Shown in pieces: positions 54,271-63,320 of a stretch of 64,000 nt of DNA. The DNA comes from Rummeliibacillus pycnus (GTDB taxonomy: Bacteria; Bacillota; Bacilli; Bacillales_A; Planococcaceae), in the NCBI RefSeq assembly GCF_002884495.1, contig NZ_KZ614145.1:2122423-2186422 (forward strand), in the 5' to 3' direction. How positions within the stretch are numbered: the stretch's first letter is position 1; every line of letters starts with the position of its first letter. The notes under the pieces are model-generated. The model had not been told where the DNA came from. It saw nothing but the letters and a program-made list of their open reading frames with translations, and searched no databases. A program made the position numbers and the translations under genes.

Positions 54271-54348
54271 GATTAGTGACAACAGCCCGATTCTATAACG
54301 AAATATCTCATATGGTATAGAGAATTAGAAAGGGAGGTGAAAATCAAG

Positions 54349-54876
54349 ATGGGGTGCGGAAGAGAAAGTTCTAGTTCTAATTCAGGAGTATCTCCAATTC
54401 ATTCTAATAACTGTGTATGTGATGTGGTTCGCGCGATTCTAGATATTCAAACACAAGGTGTTAATGAAGGTTGCGAATGCCCTACAAACTGCTTTTTAGA
54501 ACCACTTGGTGGTTTAGTGAGTCCTACCAGAAGCCATAATGCTGATACACGAGTATTTATGCTACTTACAAAAGATGGTACACCATTTAAAGCTTTCTTC
54601 AAAGAAGGCGGAAGTCCGGATTGCTCATGCTTCTCAGTATTTTTCCGAGTAGAAGATGTTTTTGATGGATGTTGTGCAACTTTACGTGTACTAGAACCAC
54701 TAACTCATGACAATCACGATGTTCAGCTTATTTCTCATGGTTCTGACTTAGACTTAAAAAATCTTTGCAAAGTAAGAAAATTTGCAGCTACAAATAGTTG
54801 TATTACTGTTGATTTAAATTGCTTCTGTGGCGTTCAATGTATAAAAGATGTATTCTTAGGGGTTTGCACAGATTAA
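54349..54876 (+). CDS. cotZ: Spore coat/exosporium protein, CotY/CotZ family
   Basis: 175 residues with 16 cysteines, beginning MGCGRE and including NNCVCDVVRAILDIQ, FRVEDVFDGCCATLRVL and C-terminal paired cysteines. CotZ/CotY/ExsY proteins self-assemble into cross-linked crust or exosporium sheets. The ATG at 54349 follows GGGAGGTG; the in-frame GTG at 54337 lies inside that site. A CATATGGTA at 54309-54317 fits a sigma-K -10, but I see no matching -35. cotO is its convergent neighbour, as a linked pair in B. subtilis. Confidence 0.88.
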   Translation: MGCGRESSSSNSGVSPIHSNNCVCDVVRAILDIQTQGVNEGCECPTNCFLEPLGGLVSPTRSHNADTRVFMLLTKDGTPFKAFFKEGGSPDCSCFSVFFRVEDVFDGCCATLRVLEPLTHDNHDVQLISHGSDLDLKNLCKVRKFAATNSCITVDLNCFCGVQCIKDVFLGVCTD

Positions 54877-54904
54877 TTTTTAAGGTGAAGCAGCGTCGGA
54901 AATA

Positions 54905-54946
54905 AGTGCGATGGTTTGATTTTATCAAGCCATCGCTTTCTATTTT
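54905..54946 (+). terminator. Terminator after cotZ
   Basis: GCGATGGTTTGA/TCAAGCCATCGC stem (one G-T pair) with a five-base loop, then TTTCTATTTT. Confidence 0.7.
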
Positions 54947-55017
54947 ATAAAGATCAATATTGACTTATTCACGATGTTTAGGAAATGCGACAACTCTTGA
55001 GGAAAATCTAGTTAATA

Positions 55018-55059
55018 ATAAAAAACGAGTACAGAAAAATTTCTGTACTCGTTTTTTTC
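55018..55059. terminator. Terminator after cotO (bidirectional)
   Basis: AAAACGAGTACAGAAA pairs perfectly with its complement over a three-base loop; TTTTTTT on the plus strand and TTTTTTATT on the minus strand. Confidence 0.8.
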
Positions 55060-55103
55060 TTGTTGACTCTTAGTTGTAAGAATCAAATGATGATCGATAC
55101 AAT

Positions 55104-55508
55104 TTATAAAAAAGATTTACCTCTCCAAATCAAATCATCCAGATTTGCAATAGGAATTGGGTGAACTACATCATTTGAAGTTCTAATCATGACCTCTTGC
55201 GTATCAATATTAACTTCTTGTACTTCTCCTGTTATCTTCCTTCCGTCATTCACAACAAACACTAGCGGTTGATAGGCTCTCTGCTGAAATGGATTAGATA
55301 AAAAAAGAAGCCTTTCTTTTCGCTTTAACATTTCAGCATCTTCTAAAACAGGAGCTTTTTCTTGTGAAATGAGTAATGATTCATCTTGTTGTTCCAAAAT
55401 GGCTAATTTGGTTTCATCATCATTAAACTTTTCGATATCATCGGATTCATCGATTTCCCTAAAGAAAGCTGGTGGGCTTTTGATAAAAAGGAGTGGGTTT
55501 TTTCCCAC
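55104..55508 (-). CDS. cotO: Spore coat protein CotO
   Basis: 134 residues. The conserved C-terminal part (LLFLSNPFQQRAYQPLVFVVNDGRKITGEV...NLDDLIWRGKSF) matches the CotO family; the N-terminal part is acidic and shorter than in B. subtilis CotO. CotO is a morphogenetic protein controlling outer coat or exosporium encasement. GTG start with AAGGATG upstream. A sigma-K-type promoter lies directly before it, overlapping the end of mgtE. Confidence 0.82.
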   Translation of the reverse strand: MGKNPLLFIKSPPAFFREIDESDDIEKFNDDETKLAILEQQDESLLISQEKAPVLEDAEMLKRKERLLFLSNPFQQRAYQPLVFVVNDGRKITGEVQEVNIDTQEVMIRTSNDVVHPIPIANLDDLIWRGKSFL

Positions 55509-55531
55509 ATTAACACATCCTTTTTTATCTT

Positions 55532-55560
55532 TATACTATGCCTAGAAGACCAAATTGGTT
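55532..55560 (-). promoter_or_regulatory. Sigma-K type promoter of cotO
   Basis: On the minus strand AACC (55560-55557), a 16-base spacer and CATAGTATA (55540-55532) fit the mother-cell sigma-K consensus (mACm, 16-17, CATAnnnTA). The -35 touches the last codon of mgtE. Confidence 0.6.
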
Positions 55561-56936
55561 CACATTAGATGATTAATGAAGGCAGTAGCAATACCAAGAT
55601 AGATTAATATACTTGTAATATCATTTAAGGTTGTGATAAATGGTCCAGATGCTACCGCAGGATCAATATTTAAACGATGCATAAGAATTGGTATAAATGA
55701 GCCAGCTAACGTAGCTACTACAATTGAACAGCAAATAGCAACACCAACTAGGATACCTAATAAGAATGTATGTTGCCAAAAATATACAATACCTAACGCA
55801 ATAGTACCGCATACAAGGCCCATAATGATTCCAGTAATTAATTCCCTAAACAATAATTTTAACTTTTTTGTATTTTCAACATCACCTGTAGCAATTCCTC
55901 GTACTGACACTGCTAAAGCTTGTGTTCCACTATTACCTGATGTACCACCTATTAAAGGGATAAAAGCTGCAAGTAAAGCTACTTTTTCCAAAGTACCCGT
56001 AAATAGATGGATTAAATTTGCTGTTAACATCCCCAAAAATAACAATACAACAAGCCAAGGTAATCTTTTCCTTGCTGCTACAACTGGACTTGTATCAAAT
56101 GTATCCATATCAGAAACCCCTGCTAATTTAGAGTAATCCTCTGAAGCTTCTTCATCGATAACATCGATAATATCATCTACTGTAATAATACCGAGCATTT
56201 CATTTTTTGAATTTATGACTGGTACAGCTAAGAAATTATAATCTTTCATAATTTGTGCAACATCTTCTTGGTCATCAGTGACATTCACACTAACTACCCG
56301 TTCGTTCATAATATCATGGATGAGTGTATCTTCTTCTGCAATAATTAGATCACGTAATGACATTACACCAGTCAAATGATTTGATTCATCCACCACAAAA
56401 AGATAGTAAATTGTTTCTGCATCTGGTGCAGCATTTCGTAAAATAGTCATCGCTGAACGCACTGTTGAGTTTTCGGGAATGCCCACGTATTCTGTGGTCA
56501 TTATTGAACCAGCTGTATATTCCTCGTAATAGAGAAGCTCTCGAATTTCCTGTGCAGATTCATTATCCATTATTTTAAGAAAGTGACTAATTTGATCTTT
56601 GTCTAGTTCATTTAAGATATCAACCGCATCATCCGTATACATTTCAGCTATCATTTGTGCTGCATATGCAGGTGACATTTCCTCAAGAAAGTCTTTATAT
56701 TCATTAGCGTCTAATTCAATAGCTTCGAAAACCTCTGCCATCTCTTTCGGGGACAAATACTGATAAATACTTTGTCGTATGTCAGGCTCCACCTTCTCGT
56801 AAAACTGTGCCTGATCATATGGATGAAGTGCTAAATATTCCTCTCGAAAAATATCCATTTCGCTATTTTGTAGTAACGATCGTAGATGTTCCTCATCAAA
56901 TTGCACTTCATCTTTTTCCATTGTTTCGTCTATCAT
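55560..56936 (-). CDS. mgtE: Magnesium transporter MgtE
   Basis: 458 residues: an acidic helical N-domain (about 10-135), two CBS domains (about 140-265), a connecting helix and five membrane segments (about 285-455) with PLIGGTSGNSGTQALAVSVRG and the selectivity region DPAVASGPFITTLNDI. MgtE is a Mg2+-gated channel; the cytosolic domains close it when internal Mg is high. In B. subtilis mgtE has an M-box riboswitch; none is seen upstream here. ATG follows GAGGAGGGG. Confidence 0.95.
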   Translation of the reverse strand: MIDETMEKDEVQFDEEHLRSLLQNSEMDIFREEYLALHPYDQAQFYEKVEPDIRQSIYQYLSPKEMAEVFEAIELDANEYKDFLEEMSPAYAAQMIAEMYTDDAVDILNELDKDQISHFLKIMDNESAQEIRELLYYEEYTAGSIMTTEYVGIPENSTVRSAMTILRNAAPDAETIYYLFVVDESNHLTGVMSLRDLIIAEEDTLIHDIMNERVVSVNVTDDQEDVAQIMKDYNFLAVPVINSKNEMLGIITVDDIIDVIDEEASEDYSKLAGVSDMDTFDTSPVVAARKRLPWLVVLLFLGMLTANLIHLFTGTLEKVALLAAFIPLIGGTSGNSGTQALAVSVRGIATGDVENTKKLKLLFRELITGIIMGLVCGTIALGIVYFWQHTFLLGILVGVAICCSIVVATLAGSFIPILMHRLNIDPAVASGPFITTLNDITSILIYLGIATAFINHLM

Positions 56937-56979
56937 GCATGTCCCCTCCTCTCGACTGCTATTCTAGCATTAACACCTT

Positions 56980-57012
56980 ATTATAATAGTTTGAATAATA
57001 ATTAAGGGTCAA
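56980..57012 (-). promoter_or_regulatory. Candidate promoter of mgtE
   Basis: On the minus strand TTGACC (57012-57007), an 18-base spacer and TATTAT (56988-56983), about 45 bases before the mgtE start. Confidence 0.45.
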
Positions 57013-57217
57013 TTACTTTTTATAGAACAAATCTTATAGTACCACTTTAACGCATTATCTCTCAAATGCACCTTTCTTTATTTCCAAGGAAATATTTCTT
57101 TTTAAATAAACAAAATAAGATGGCAATACAAAATTTTTATCCTAAAATTTAAGATTTTTTACTTTATCAGGTTGCTTCGAAAGTGGCATAAGGTGACTTA
57201 TTCTCCAGTCACTCTGA
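57013..57217. other. Intergenic region between rluD-like gene and mgtE
   Basis: AT-rich, with no supported ORF. The whole gap (56937-57351) holds only the candidate mgtE promoter and the terminator at 57218-57261; no M-box conserved segments were found. Confidence 0.5.
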
Positions 57218-57261
57218 AACGAAAAACCGCATGAGCCAACAGATGTTGATTCATACGGTTC
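57218..57261. terminator. Terminator after the rluD-like gene
   Basis: AACCGTATGAATCAACA pairs with TGTTGGCTCATGCGGTT (mostly matched, two-base centre), then TTTTTCG on the minus strand and a T-run on the plus strand as well. About 90 bases past the stop codon. Confidence 0.7.
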
Positions 57262-57351
57262 GATTTTTCACTAGACAGTAGATGTGCTTATTAATCGTTA
57301 TTTAAGGTTTAAAATGCAACCCTTAATTTATGTTAGAAAGTAGCAATACTT

Positions 57352-58254
57352 CTATTCCAATACTTTTCTCATGTCATCAGGTAGATTACTTTGCCACACT
57401 CTTTTTTCATGAGTTAATGGATGTTGAAGAACGAGAGACACACAGTGTAAGGCATGTCTATCCATAAGCTCTCTTGTGCCACCATATAAATCATCTCCTA
57501 ATAATGGATGACCAATGGATGCCATATGCACGCGTATTTGATGAGTTCGCCCAGTATGCAATAGTAATCGGACATGGCTAATTTTTTCATCTTGGACTGT
57601 AAATCGTTTTATCACTTCTACATCCGTATGTGCAAATTGACCATCTTGACGTACTTCTCTTTCGATAATACTACCATCTTTTCGACCGATAGGTGCAATG
57701 ATTTGTTGGAAATCATCAGATACATGTCCATGAACAAATGCTTCATAAGTTCTTCTAATAGAATGTCTCTTTTGTGCCTCGCTCATAAGATGATGAATAT
57801 GACGATGTTTTGCAATGCACATTAATCCTGAAGTATTTCGATCTAATCTTGTCACTACATGTACGGTAGAGACAATTTGTTGCGCTTGTAAATGTGCAGC
57901 TACAATATTAGCAATACTACCAGTAGGATGATCATGGGAGGGGATTGTACTTTGATAAGGTGGTTTTTCTATAATTAACAATGCCTCATCCTCATATTGG
58001 ATGTTTAACTCACCTTTTTCAGGTAGTAATCCTGCACTTATTTCTTCAGGAGGAAAAATAACGGTTATTTTATCTCCCTTTATTAGAGAATGCCTGACAT
58101 TTCGTTCCACTTCATTTACAAGTAATGCTCCACCTTGAAATTTTATTGCTGTTAATGCTCGTTTCGAAATACCATATTCCATTAACGCTTCTCGAAGTAA
58201 TTGGCCATCATTTAAGGCTGTAAAGGTTAGGTGATAGCGAAAGTCATTATTCAT
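57352..58254 (-). CDS. yjbO: RluA/RluD-family pseudouridine synthase
   Basis: 300 residues. An N-terminal S4-like part (about 15-75) precedes a pseudouridine synthase domain with the catalytic aspartate in [13 protein letters not shown] and the motifs [11 protein letters not shown] and [11 protein letters not shown]. It turns specific uridines of rRNA or tRNA into pseudouridine; the target site is not deducible. Last gene of the yjbL-relQ-nadK-yjbO set, overlapping nadK by four bases. Confidence 0.9.
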   Translation of the reverse strand: MNNDFRYHLTFTALNDGQLLREALMEYGISKRALTAIKFQGGALLVNEVERNVRHSLIKGDKITVIFPPEEISAGLLPEKGELNIQYEDEALLIIEKPPYQSTIPSHDHPTGSIANIVAAHLQAQQIVSTVHVVTRLDRNTSGLMCIAKHRHIHHLMSEAQKRHSIRRTYEAFVHGHVSDDFQQIIAPIGRKDGSIIEREVRQDGQFAHTDVEVIKRFTVQDEKISHVRLLLHTGRTHQIRVHMASIGHPLLGDDLYGGTRELMDRHALHCVSLVLQHPLTHEKRVWQSNLPDDMRKVLE

Positions 58255-59057
58255 TCTTGTAAATCACTATCAATAAACGAATCATGTACACGTTGCCAAA
58301 ATGGGAAAGCTTTAAAACGAGCAAATCGAACTTTTTCTTTCGCAACACGATATTGAATAGATTTTACATTCTTATGCAATAATTGAACATGGTCTACAGT
58401 AACCATAAAATCTTCCGCCATTACGGGTCTTAAGATACAGTTATGATGTGCTGGTAAAACAAGAGAAGATCCAACAGTACGAAAAACACGGTTATTAATC
58501 GAAGCCATTTCTGTTAGCTGTAATGCTTGCAAAGATGGGTGTAGGATTGCCCCACCAAGTGCTTTGTTATATGCTGTACTACCTGATGGTGTAGACACAC
58601 AAAGACCATCTCCACGAAAACGTTCAAATGGACGTCCATTTAATTCTACATCCATTACTAATGTAACTTCTGGAGATTTAACGGTGGATTCGTTCAGTGC
58701 TAAATAAGTATAACAATCATCATTCGTTTGGTAATTGATTGTAACTTCTAAGAGTGGATATTCAATTACCTTAAATTCACCTTTTGCTATAGAAATCACT
58801 AGTTTTTCAATTTCGCTCGGTTTCCAATCTGCATAAAAGCCAAGATGTCCCGTATGAATACCAACAAATGAAACTTCTGATAACATATGTGTGTAACGGT
58901 GGAACGCATGTAAAAGCGTCCCATCTCCTCCAATTGATAATACAATGTCCGGTTTTTCTTCATCTACTTCTAGACCAAAATCAGTTAAATAGTTAATGGC
59001 ACGTTCCATAAGTTCATTTGATTGCGGATCGTTACGTGATTGAACAGCAAATCTCAT
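58251..59057 (-). CDS. nadK: NAD kinase
   Basis: 268 residues with the diagnostic [13 protein letters not shown] near residues 44-56 and [26 protein letters not shown] in the middle. It phosphorylates NAD to NADP with ATP or polyphosphate, in the cytosol. It is coupled to relQ (four-base overlap upstream) and to the pseudouridine synthase gene downstream. This is the housekeeping ppnK position next to relQ, as in B. subtilis yjbM-yjbN. Confidence 0.94.
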   Translation of the reverse strand: MRFAVQSRNDPQSNELMERAINYLTDFGLEVDEEKPDIVLSIGGDGTLLHAFHRYTHMLSEVSFVGIHTGHLGFYADWKPSEIEKLVISIAKGEFKVIEYPLLEVTINYQTNDDCYTYLALNESTVKSPEVTLVMDVELNGRPFERFRGDGLCVSTPSGSTAYNKALGGAILHPSLQALQLTEMASINNRVFRTVGSSLVLPAHHNCILRPVMAEDFMVTVDHVQLLHKNVKSIQYRVAKEKVRFARFKAFPFWQRVHDSFIDSDLQE

Positions 59058-59734
59058 AGTTTTTCCTGGGCTCCTTTCGGATGATCTTGACGTACTTTTG
59101 GTTTAGATGCTTCCTTATATTCTGTAAAGTATGCCTGTGCTTCACGTATTTCTTCTCGAATCTCAGACATCTCTTCATCTAGTTTAAAAGCTGCTTCTGC
59201 TGCATTTTGAAGACGTTTTTTAATTTCCTCAGGAAAAATTCCTTTATATTTATAATTTAAGGAATGTTCAATTGAAGCCCAGAAGTTCATGGCTAGTGTA
59301 CGAATTTGAATTTCAGCTAATATCGTTTTTTCCCCTTGTATTGTACCTACAGGATATTCAATAATCATGTGATATGAACGATATCCACTTTTCTTGACAT
59401 TTGTGATGTAGTCTTTTTCTTCAATGATATGTAAATCATTTCGTTGACGTAATAGTTCAATAACAGTTGGAATGTCATCTACAAACTGACACATAATACG
59501 GACACCAGCAATGTCTTGTAGCTCATGTGCTAGTGTATCCGATGGTTCAAATACTAATCCTTTTTCTAATGTCTTATCATAAATACTCGCAAGTGGTTTT
59601 ACACGTCCAGTGACAAATTCAATAGGCGAAGTCGTGTTTGATTTTTCAAATTGTGCACGAATACCTTTTAATTTTATCTTTAGTTCGTCTACTGCTTGCT
59701 TATAGGGCTGTAAAAAGCGATCCCATTGTCCCAT
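59054..59734 (-). CDS. relQ: Small alarmone synthetase RelQ (YjbM/SasB)
   Basis: About 226 residues of the RelA/SpoT synthetase fold only: [16 protein letters not shown] (ATP site), [26 protein letters not shown] and [23 protein letters not shown], with no hydrolase or ACT domain. It makes (p)ppGpp or pGpp from GDP/GTP and is usually tetrameric and stimulated by pppGpp. ATG at 59734 follows GGGGGA; the longer frame has no site. A charged tail is slightly longer than in B. subtilis. Confidence 0.93.
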   Translation of the reverse strand: MGQWDRFLQPYKQAVDELKIKLKGIRAQFEKSNTTSPIEFVTGRVKPLASIYDKTLEKGLVFEPSDTLAHELQDIAGVRIMCQFVDDIPTVIELLRQRNDLHIIEEKDYITNVKKSGYRSYHMIIEYPVGTIQGEKTILAEIQIRTLAMNFWASIEHSLNYKYKGIFPEEIKKRLQNAAEAAFKLDEEMSEIREEIREAQAYFTEYKEASKPKVRQDHPKGAQEKL

Positions 59735-59754
59735 GATAAGTCCCCCTAACACAT

Positions 59755-60147
59755 TTAGGCTTCACTCAATAGTTCTGCAAAAGTTTCTTCAACCGCAGTT
59801 GTAAAAACTTCTCCATAATTATAGTTACCTTCAATATTATATATAAGTGATTGCAATTCATCGTTAAATTTGATCAATTCAATCTGTTCAGTATTCCATT
59901 GTAACATAGGATTTACTTTTGATTGTAACGTTTCTACTAATAGTGGCCAAACTGTTTGTGGGAATTTCACATAACTATACCCATCTTCTTCATCCATTAA
60001 ATAAACAAATGCCATATCATCCGAATCAGTAATCATTTGTCCAGTTGGATGACATTTTATATCACTACTATTTTCATTTAAATAAAAATGGATATGTGAA
60101 TCTTGTTTTGTTCCTTTTTCAACAATAAAAGTTTTACGCAAATCCAA
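59755..60147 (-). CDS. yjbL: YjbL-like protein (UPF0738)
   Basis: 130 residues, soluble, acidic, with YLMDEEDGYSYVKFPQTVWPLLVETL in the centre and a C-terminal helix ending VEETFAELL. It holds the position of B. subtilis yjbL, between yjbK and relQ, and has a similar length; function unknown. First gene of the minus-strand operon; ATG follows GAAAGGAAG. Confidence 0.72.
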   Translation of the reverse strand: MDLRKTFIVEKGTKQDSHIHFYLNENSSDIKCHPTGQMITDSDDMAFVYLMDEEDGYSYVKFPQTVWPLLVETLQSKVNPMLQWNTEQIELIKFNDELQSLIYNIEGNYNYGEVFTTAVEETFAELLSEA

Positions 60148-60246
60148 TCTTCCTTTCTGTGAACCTGGTATCTATTTTATCATAGGCTCTCAAATTTCTA
60201 ACCATTTTTCTGGATAATTGTTATGTAATTAATCTATTTATCCATA

Positions 60247-60276
60247 TTGGAACTTGTTATAAAATTCCTTTATAAT
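60247..60276 (+). promoter_or_regulatory. Candidate sigma-A promoter of yjbK
   Basis: TTGGAA at 60247-60252, an 18-base spacer and a perfect TATAAT at 60271-60276, 25 bases before the start codon. Confidence 0.55.
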
Positions 60277-60300
60277 TCATAAATAGAAAGGGTGGTCAAA

Positions 60301-60891
60301 ATGCCCCAACATTTAGAGATTGAATTTAAGAATATGCTAACAAAAGACGAATTTAATCGCCTACTAACATCATTTAAACTAACCGAAGTCAATTTTCATG
60401 AGCAGACAAACCATTACTTTGATACAGCTGATTTTGCATTAAAAAATGTCGGTTCTGGTTTACGTATACGCGAAGTACAAAATCGCTTTGAATGCACATT
60501 AAAAGAGCCTGCTGTGGGAATCGGTCTAACAGAAACAACTGATTTGCTGTCAAAGGATGTCGTTCAATCTATTCTAACCGGTAGTTCAGTCCTTCATGCA
60601 GTTGAAGTGGAAAAACGCCTACATGCTTTAAAAATTGATCCACAAGATTTGCAAATTTTAGGTACACTCTTTACAAAACGCGCCGAAATAGAATATGAAG
60701 GTGGTCTTTTAGTATTTGATCATTCACATTATGCAGACACCAATGATTATGAATTAGAATACGAAGTAACGGATGAAGCAACTGGTAAGGTGATTTTCGA
60801 AAAATTACTTAAACACCATTTAATACCTATTAGACCAGCTGATAAAAAAATCGCTCGTTTTATGAGCGCTGTTAATAAGAAACGAGGGTAA
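60301..60891 (+). CDS. yjbK: CYTH-domain protein YjbK
   Basis: 196 residues. The CYTH signature ExExK appears as LEIEFKN near the start, with alternating charged strands (HYFDTADFALKNVGSGLRIR, FECTLKEP) lining a triphosphate tunnel. CYTH enzymes hydrolyse or act on triphosphates such as inorganic triphosphate or thiamine triphosphate. ATG at 60301 with GGGTGG upstream; the GTG at 60292 lies inside that site. It diverges from the yjbL-relQ operon and is followed by the transglycosylase gene after three bases. Confidence 0.88.
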   Translation: MPQHLEIEFKNMLTKDEFNRLLTSFKLTEVNFHEQTNHYFDTADFALKNVGSGLRIREVQNRFECTLKEPAVGIGLTETTDLLSKDVVQSILTGSSVLHAVEVEKRLHALKIDPQDLQILGTLFTKRAEIEYEGGLLVFDHSHYADTNDYELEYEVTDEATGKVIFEKLLKHHLIPIRPADKKIARFMSAVNKKRG

Positions 60892-60894
60892 TAG

Positions 60895-61809
60895 ATGAAC
60901 ACACAGTCGTTACAATCATTACAATCTTTGGCTCAACTTCAAGCTTTACAAAGCATGAGTTCTGTAGGTACTAGTGATATGAATCCTACAAATTCAACAT
61001 CTGATTTTGCTCAGATGTTGGCACAACTGACTGATTCAACACCTAGTACATCTGATGCAACCCAATTACTTGGACTATCTAATTCTCTTTCAAACTCCAG
61101 TAGTTCTTCCTATTTATCATCTTATAGTCCGATCAATAGCTTATTAGGAAGTGCATCTTCAACAGACTACAATCAATTTCTTGGTAGTATTGGAAACTCA
61201 GCCAGTACAATAGATTTCAACCAAGTATTAAATAATCTAGGAAACACTACTTCAGGGAATTATAGTCAACTTTTAAGTACATTAACCAAAAATCCATCAA
61301 ATAATACAAACAAGTCTTTGTATTACAATGGAACATCACCTGTTTATACACCTGAATCTGTTTTAAATAATTATTATCAAACATTAAACAAAGCAACGAA
61401 CCCACAAGCTGGATCAACTAGCGTTTCATCAAATCGTAATTATGATGCTATTATAAAAAAAGCAGCCCAAACGTACGGCATCCCAGAAAAGATGATTAAA
61501 TCTGTTATTCAACAAGAATCTGGCTTTAATAATCAAGCAACCAGTTCTGTTGGAGCAGGCGGTTTAATGCAATTAATGCCCGGTACAGCAAAATACTTAG
61601 GTGTTTCCAATGTATATGACGCAGAACAAAATATTATGGGAGGAACCAAATATTTAAAACAACTTTATGATCAATTTGATGGCAGTTACTCATTAATGTT
61701 AGCTGCTTATAATGCAGGACCTGGTGCTGTTTCAAAATATGGTGGGATTCCACCTTATAAAGAAACTACAAACTACGTTCATAATATTATGAATACATAC
61801 AAAGCTTAG
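60895..61809 (+). CDS. yjbJ: SLT-type lytic transglycosylase (YjbJ/CwlQ-like)
   Basis: 304 residues. The first 170 are Ser/Asn/Thr/Gln-rich low complexity with near-repeats ([ST]DFAQML, TDYNQFL, IDFNQVL, GNYSQLL). The C-terminal domain (about 180-304) is an SLT transglycosylase with the catalytic glutamate in IQQESGFN, then GLMQLMPGTA and AAYNAGPGAV. It cleaves peptidoglycan to 1,6-anhydro ends. No signal peptide is visible, although the substrate is outside the cell. ATG follows GAGGG. Confidence 0.87.
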   Translation: MNTQSLQSLQSLAQLQALQSMSSVGTSDMNPTNSTSDFAQMLAQLTDSTPSTSDATQLLGLSNSLSNSSSSSYLSSYSPINSLLGSASSTDYNQFLGSIGNSASTIDFNQVLNNLGNTTSGNYSQLLSTLTKNPSNNTNKSLYYNGTSPVYTPESVLNNYYQTLNKATNPQAGSTSVSSNRNYDAIIKKAAQTYGIPEKMIKSVIQQESGFNNQATSSVGAGGLMQLMPGTAKYLGVSNVYDAEQNIMGGTKYLKQLYDQFDGSYSLMLAAYNAGPGAVSKYGGIPPYKETTNYVHNIMNTYKA

Positions 61810-61820
61810 TTTGACAAAAT

Positions 61821-61912
61821 ACCAATAATTTCGCTACTATTCATTCATCCTTTATTTTTCAAATAATCATGATGAATTTCTCTAATCATGCGACAATTAT
61901 TGGTTTTTTTCT
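61821..61912 (+). terminator. Long nested hairpin terminator after yjbJ
   Basis: Outer arms ACCAATAATT (61821-61830) and its complement (61895-61904), with inner arms ATTCATC/GATGAAT; followed by seven T. The loop is unusually long, so efficiency is uncertain. Confidence 0.5.
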
Positions 61913-62014
61913 TCAAAAAATATGAAATTTGAAATAGAGAACGAGTCATTTATTTGAGAAAATAAACGGAGGTTGATAAAATAGAATTACAGCTAAAGCA
62001 AAGGAGAATCATCT

Positions 62015-62413
62015 ATGACGCAAAAACCTATAATTCCCTTCGAGGAAATTGGTAAAGAAAAACTTTATAAAATGATTGATATTTTCTATTCTAAAGTTGC
62101 TAATAATCCGAAGCTAAAGCCTATATTTCCTGATGATTTATCCGAGACAGCTCGCAAACAAAAACAATTTCAGACACAATATTTAGGTGGTCCAAATCTT
62201 TATACAGAAGAACATGGACATCCAATGCTTAAAGCACGACATATGCCATTTAAGATAACGCCAGAACGTGCACAAGCGTGGTTAGAATGTATGTCTGAGG
62301 CAATGGACGAAATAGGTCTTGAAGGTAAATTTCGCGATATCTATTATCAACGTCTTGTCCTTACCGCACATCATATGATCAACGCACCGGATGATGACGA
62401 GGAGGTTTTATAG
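62015..62413 (+). CDS. yjbI: Truncated globin, group II (YjbI type)
   Basis: 132 residues. The trHbO pattern is clear: KLYKMIDIFYSKVANNPKLKPIFP, QTQYLGGPNLYTEEHGHPML and the proximal histidine in KARHMPFKIT, followed by the conserved Trp in AWLECMSEAMDE. Such haemoglobins bind oxygen or NO and may guard against oxidative or nitrosative stress. The stop codon shares a base with the GTG start of spxH, so the two are translated together, as in B. subtilis yjbI-yjbH. Confidence 0.93.
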   Translation: MTQKPIIPFEEIGKEKLYKMIDIFYSKVANNPKLKPIFPDDLSETARKQKQFQTQYLGGPNLYTEEHGHPMLKARHMPFKITPERAQAWLECMSEAMDEIGLEGKFRDIYYQRLVLTAHHMINAPDDDEEVL

Positions 62414-63231
62414 TGAATAACATTCAGTATTTAAGCGAAAAACCTACTGCATCATCCACGATTCCACTAAGTAAACCAATCGAGCTTTATGTTTTCATGG
62501 ATTTACTTGCTCCAGGCAGTTGGGAACTACAATCACTAATACGTCAATTACAGATAAATTATGGTCAGTATTTTTCATTACGTATCGTCTTAAGTACAGA
62601 ACTCAATTCATTAAACACTGCATGTCAACGTATTAATAGTTGTGAATCGCACGAGGAACTTGTTGATGTTTCTCATCCTGTTCTTCCTTCAATTGCTGTA
62701 AAAGCAGCCGAACTACAAGGAAAAAAAGCAGGGTATCGTTTTTTGGTGAAATTACAAGAATACGCTCTAATTAATACAAAAAACGTTTGTCAATGTAGTA
62801 CTTTACAAGAAATTGCACATGAAGCTGGATTAGACATTGAGGAATTTCAATCTGATTTTCTTTCAATGGAAGCTTCACGTGCCTTCCAAAGTGATTTATG
62901 TATTACACGGGAAATGGAAGTAGATGAAGTACCAAGCTTTGTATTCTTCAATGAAAATATAGAAGATGAAGGTTTAAAAGTTTCTGGTTCTTATACCTAT
63001 GAAGTTTATGAAAAGATATTAGAAGAATTACTCGATCAAAAATTAATTTGTCAGCAACCACCTTCAGTAGAGGATTTATTCCATCGTTTTCATACCTTAA
63101 CAACAAAAGAAGTTGCAGCTATTTATCATATTTCTCTTCATACTGCTGAACGTGAATTAAAGAAAAAAATGCTTCAACAAAAAATTGATCGAATAATATG
63201 TGATGAATTATCGCTCTGGCGTTTAAAATAA
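62413..63231 (+). CDS. spxH: Spx adaptor SpxH (YjbH), lacking the CxxC motif
   Basis: 272 residues of the DsbA-like SpxH family: VFMDLLA..., IAVKAAELQGKKAGYRFLVKLQE and EVPSFVFFNENIEDEGLKVSGSYTYEVYEKI. SpxH binds the stress regulator Spx and presents it to ClpXP for degradation. In B. subtilis the first strand ends in CPECW; here the same site reads APGSW, so both redox cysteines are gone. GTG start with GAGGAGG upstream, overlapping the globin stop by one base. Confidence 0.9.
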   Translation: MNNIQYLSEKPTASSTIPLSKPIELYVFMDLLAPGSWELQSLIRQLQINYGQYFSLRIVLSTELNSLNTACQRINSCESHEELVDVSHPVLPSIAVKAAELQGKKAGYRFLVKLQEYALINTKNVCQCSTLQEIAHEAGLDIEEFQSDFLSMEASRAFQSDLCITREMEVDEVPSFVFFNENIEDEGLKVSGSYTYEVYEKILEELLDQKLICQQPPSVEDLFHRFHTLTTKEVAAIYHISLHTAERELKKKMLQQKIDRIICDELSLWRLK

Positions 63232-63245
63232 ATATTTATCTCTTG

Positions 63246-63283
63246 AATTCCAATAATGGCTTGCCTTATTGGAATTTTTTGTA
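63246..63283 (+). terminator. Terminator after spxH
   Basis: AATTCCAATAA/TTATTGGAATT with a roughly ten-base loop, then TTTTTTG. Confidence 0.8.
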
Positions 63284-63320
63284 TTGTGTTGAATTAAAAC
63301 CATTTCGCTATTTTTTGACA

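Noticed and set aside
55633-56136. 167-codon ORF antisense to mgtE
   Set aside because: Shadow frame of a strongly conserved transporter gene; no coding signals.
56937-57351. M-box magnesium riboswitch before mgtE
   Set aside because: None of the conserved M-box segments is visible in the 415 bases upstream.
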